Assembly (NCBI GenBank): GCA_049964535.1
Contig: JBMFXG010000039.1
Span: 1 to 16,563 of the forward strand
Direction of reading: 5' to 3'
From: JAJYZP01 sp049964535
GTDB lineage: Bacteria > Actinomycetota > Acidimicrobiia > Acidimicrobiales > Acidimicrobiaceae
DNA: 16,563 bases
Below are positions 13,793 through 16,563 of the stretch, one piece after another. Numbering within the stretch: position 1 is the first letter of the stretch; each line of letters starts with the position of its first letter. The notes below the pieces were generated by a model. The model did not search any database. It was not told where the DNA came from and was given only the letters and a program-made list of their open reading frames with translations. A program made the translations under genes and the position numbers.

Positions 13793-15140
13793 CGTCTCGG
13801 AGTTCGTCCGTTCTCTACTGTGAGCGAAGATGCGTCTACGAGTGCCCTATGGTTGCAAGCGAAGGGAGCGATTGACTTTGTGGTTCAGAGGGTAATGGTG
13901 CTTGATTTGCCGATTGGACGTGGAGCGTTGCCTGCTCGTGATTGGTCGTTCGTGTGGTGTCAGGAACTACTCGGATCGGGCCGAGGCGTTCACCGCTGGA
14001 ATCCATAGTGAGAGCTATTGCGTTACCTTCTTTCTTAGTTGCATGACCCGCCGCTGTCGAAAACAATGGTGCTCGGGATGGTGCGAGAGTTCATGGACCT
14101 TGCTGCTTTATCAAGTGGTAGTTGTCGCGTGAGGTGCCGATGGTGGCTCGGTTGACGTGAGGCGTAGGTTGGCTGCCCGAGTTTGATATCGTGCAGTGCG
14201 TCGAAGCAAGGGGTGGCTAGTTACCACTCGAAGTTGCCTAATTGCGTGATTTCTGCTCTCCCTTGGAGCTCTGGTATCGCAGCGAAGAGTGATGTCCCGG
14301 TCTCTACTCGTATTGGTTGTTCGCCGGTCGATGTCACGCCTCGGCCACCGATACCGCTTCAGTGCGAGTCTCTACCTCCGAGGCCTAGTTGAGAGAGGTA
14401 GCTATTGGTTCTGAGCGGGACCGGTCGAAGGGCTTCCTCTGATTCGACGTCTGGTCACGATGATCCGAGGAGAGGCTGAGAACCCGGATCTCCTTATCCG
14501 GCGGAGCTCCTCCTTGGGCCGTGTATGTCTCCCTTGGGCTGCTCCTGACTCTTTTGCTGGCGCTTTCTGCAGCCTCGAGGGATCGCAGCTCGTTGATGGT
14601 ACTTGTCGTCTTGCGGACCATGGCTACCCGCTGGGATCTCAACTTGGAAGTCTGGGTACCCGTCTGTCGTCCTGTGAGAATTTTTTGGTGTGAGATTGAC
14701 GAGTGGTCGCGCCGGAAAGAGTGGCAGAGCGTGGGTGGATCGGTTTGGCTTGAGACCAGTATTTCTCCCTGAGACGGAGGAGATTTGGGTCGTCAAGTTC
14801 GATGCTGATCAGCATTGGAGAGGGTATCACGCAGATTTGGTGACAGAACTGTTGGTGGCACGGCGAATCTCTGTGAGCAGTATGAAGCTTTGCATGTGCT
14901 GGCGTTGAGGAGGATTGGACTACGGCTGGACCGGCTCGGTTGTGGCGACAGCGTTGGACCCTCCCGGCGTCGGGACGGTTCACAGATTCGCAGCCGTCCC
15001 ATTGCGCTGTTCGCAAAGGAGGGCAGTGGTTGGTCGATGCGGTCGAGAGGTGCTGCTGAAACTCTTTTGCTGGAGTCCAACGCGAACCGTGATGTTCCGT
15101 TTGACGTCGTACTCTGCTCCGTAGTGAGGTCGTCACGGAG
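13793..15140. other. About 1.35 kb with no convincing gene
   Basis: Overlapping open frames up to about 165-197 codons occur on both strands, but they are Arg/Ser-rich, unrecognisable, lack good ribosome sites, and the longest plus-strand one runs over the lipoprotein gene. Local structure includes CCGGAT-CTCCTT-ATCCGG (~14482-14499) and a 14-bp palindrome at 14802-14815. It may be a decayed gene region or a long untranslated or regulatory stretch. Confidence 0.4.
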
Positions 15141-15166
15141 CCATCTTGTGCTGAAGTACAAGATGG
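15141..15166. other. Long perfect hairpin downstream of the lipoprotein gene
   Basis: CCATCTTGTGC and GTACAAGATGG pair over 11 bp (one G-T pair) around the tetraloop TGAA. It lies 57 bases beyond the lipoprotein stop on the minus strand. It could stabilise the mRNA end or act as a terminator, but neither strand shows a clear T run after it. It could also be a binding site or an isolated repeat. Confidence 0.4.
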
Positions 15167-15222
15167 TGTGCCGGAAAATAAACGATCTCGGCTGGTTGGC
15201 CCGCAGCGGGATTCGAGGTCTG

Positions 15223-16152
15223 TTAGTTAGCCTGAGCAACGAGCGTGAAGAGCTGAATGGCAACTTGGGGTTGAGCGGAACCACACGATGGACAGGTCGC
15301 ACCTCCAGCCGGCACGTTGATCCAGTAGCCGGCTACTTGAGAGCGAGTCGCCTGAATATCGGCGAAAAGCTCAGCGGCGGTAACGTACTTTCCCGATGGG
15401 TTCGTTGATAGGCCCGCGTAGACCTTCACGTTCGGGTTTGCCGCCTTCGCTAATGCTACTGCTGCATCGACGAAGGCGGCATAGCGGGTCGTATCGTTTT
15501 CGATTTCCTGTGCTTGGATTTCGAGAGCGTCACTGGCGGTCGCCGCTGCGGCTGGAAGGTTGAGGTTGAGGTAGCTGCTCGTTGCAATCGTCCCAGGTGC
15601 TAGGCGCTTGGTGAGGTCGAGCGCCGGCGCCACAATGAGTGAGAGGTTGTGTTGATGAGCAAGCGTTGCTGCTTGCTGTACCGACGCTGCGAGGTTGGTC
15701 TGTTCGCTTACGGGGGTGAACTGCCAGTCTTCCGGGTCGTAGAGCACACTCGAGACTCCGTTGAGCGGGCTACTCAGGCGCTGACTGAGTTGAGGAAGCG
15801 ACTTGACGTCGATAGCGGTCCGGGCGTTCCAACCTTGCAGGAACGCGGGTGGTTGTGAGCCGACTAAGACCGTGGTACCTGAATTGTCAAGGACCTCCTT
15901 GGCGATGGCACCACCGCCTGCCGTCTCAATTCGTTCGAGTCCTGAGGCGGCGATGATCCACTCTGGTGTGCTCGAGGTAGATTGTGTCGTTGACGTGACA
16001 CCTGTTGTGGTAGTTGGTGCTGAACTCGGAGCTTGTGCAAAGGTGAGTGGAGCAGGATTGACTGTGGTCTTCGAGGTGGTGACACCGCATCCGGCGAGTG
16101 TTGCAGCGAGGCCGATCGTCGCTATGAAGGTGAGCGTCCTAGAAAAGTGCAA
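15223..16152 (-). CDS. Lipoprotein of unknown function, possible TIM-barrel-like domain
   Basis: A 309-residue exported lipoprotein. The signal peptide ends in the lipobox LAGC with Cys22 as the lipidation site. A Ser/Thr/Pro-rich tether (~25-63) leads to a folded domain (~64-309). The start is TTG 16152, supported by AAGGA 7 bases upstream; no ATG gives a complete signal peptide. The domain contains SVLYDPEDWQFTP (135-147), an alternating pattern of strands (LSLIVAPALDL, VKVYAGLST, VAGYWINVPAG) and helices that suggests a TIM-barrel, glycosidase-like fold, and a late CPSC pair (Cys287, Cys290) that could bind metal or form a disulfide. I do not recognise the family and no catalytic residues can be named with confidence. 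No close neighbour suggests a pathway. Confidence 0.8.
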   Translation of the reverse strand: MHFSRTLTFIATIGLAATLAGCGVTTSKTTVNPAPLTFAQAPSSAPTTTTGVTSTTQSTSSTPEWIIAASGLERIETAGGGAIAKEVLDNSGTTVLVGSQPPAFLQGWNARTAIDVKSLPQLSQRLSSPLNGVSSVLYDPEDWQFTPVSEQTNLAASVQQAATLAHQHNLSLIVAPALDLTKRLAPGTIATSSYLNLNLPAAAATASDALEIQAQEIENDTTRYAAFVDAAVALAKAANPNVKVYAGLSTNPSGKYVTAAELFADIQATRSQVAGYWINVPAGGATCPSCGSAQPQVAIQLFTLVAQAN

Positions 16153-16540
16153 GGTTTAGTCCTTCCATCAACGACTACGTGGCAGAAAAACACTCTCGGT
16201 GACGTTAGTGCCCTTTCTCATCGGTATCTCTGCTGATGAACTGTAGCTGATCTTGTTAGTGTTCGTCACACTATCGCTGCCCACGAGCCACACGCATGGG
16301 TTACGTACACCGCCGCGTCACCTTGGCAGCGCCCTACGGGAACATGTTGTCTGGAGACGGGAAGAAGAACCAAGTCGGCTTGGTGGGCTTATCAACTTTC
16401 GTTGGGTCGTAGTTGGTCATAATTGTATGGTAACGTCGGGTCCGTTGCATCACCTAGAAGCCATGCTGCGGTGGAGACCATCATCTTGGTGACGGTATCT
16501 GTATTCGAACGTTTCCTTGACGCATCTTGCGTCGATCTCT
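16153..16540. other. About 390 bases with no recognised gene
   Basis: This is the upstream region of the lipoprotein gene (minus strand) and, probably, of a gene beginning at the right edge (plus strand). The only open frame of note, 79 codons at 16253-16492, is unrecognisable and lacks a ribosome site. No clear promoter could be fixed. Confidence 0.35.
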
Positions 16541-16542
16541 GC

Positions 16543-16563
16543 AAGGAGGTGGTTGCCTGAGTG
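16543..16563 (+). promoter_or_regulatory. Strong Shine-Dalgarno at window edge, likely gene start (GTG 16561 or TTG 16553)
   Basis: AAGGAGGT (16543-16550) is a full match to the anti-Shine-Dalgarno sequence. GTG 16561, 10 bases after it, or TTG 16553 could start a gene that continues to the right. The coding part is not in the window. Confidence 0.4.

Noticed and set aside
14802..14815. 14-bp perfect palindrome ATGCTGATCAGCAT
   Set aside because: About one such palindrome is expected by chance in a window of this size. It is single-copy and not next to a supported gene start.
14815..15408. 197-codon plus-strand open frame
   Set aside because: It runs antisense across the end of the lipoprotein gene, has no ribosome site or family resemblance, and competes with two minus-strand frames.

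Overview
The window looks like a chromosomal segment of a moderate-GC actinobacterium, probably an acidophilic member of the Acidimicrobiia (Ferrimicrobium/Acidimicrobium-like; this is inference). The reasons are an actinobacterial SigB/SigF-type partner-switching module, a DinB-like protein of actinobacterial type, a WHG-domain TetR regulator, and a secreted protein ending in the 'GYYLVASDGGVFTFGDAHFYGS' class of tandem repeat that is common in that class. Single lines counted by eye give about 57% GC in the host part and about 72% in the first 1.7 kb.

Left edge (1-1830): the end of an integrated element. A large serine recombinase (171-1796) follows a short ORF tail. Its reading frame runs antisense into a tRNA-Val(CAC) gene (1756-1829, minus strand) and stops inside the anticodon loop. 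This geometry, with the sharp GC change, marks the tRNA 3' half as the likely attachment site.

Stress-signalling module (1915-5753): a CHASE3-HAMP-PP2C phosphatase (RsbU type, minus strand) is divergent from an RsbW-like kinase, an RsbV-like STAS antagonist, a second and degenerate RsbW-like protein, and an RNA polymerase sigma factor of the SigB/SigF family. Together they form a complete partner-switching circuit: sensor phosphatase, kinase, antagonist, anti-sigma and sigma. The usual single kinase/anti-sigma is represented by two proteins, only one of which keeps the ATP-site residues.

Middle (5890-10074): a DUF805 membrane protein, about 1.1 kb without a convincing gene, a DinB-like protein, and a prolyl-oligopeptidase-family (S9) peptidase, all on the minus strand.

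Right half (10244-16152): a TetR regulator (minus) is divergent from two secreted-protein genes (plus). The shared intergenic region carries repeated TTACAG(C/G)TGTAA palindromes over a TTGACA -35 element. The first secreted protein is of unknown function. The second is a six-repeat NHL beta-propeller with a Ser/Thr/Pro linker and two near-identical 42-residue repeats. About 1.4 kb without a recognisable gene follows, then a lipoprotein of unknown function (minus strand, TTG start). The last 400 bases hold no recognised gene but end with a strong Shine-Dalgarno sequence, suggesting a gene starting at the window edge.

The most noteworthy points are the tRNA-overlapping recombinase, the split kinase/anti-sigma arrangement, and the TetR operator cluster controlling an uncharacterised secreted-protein locus. 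I did not see an obviously new defence or mobile system.
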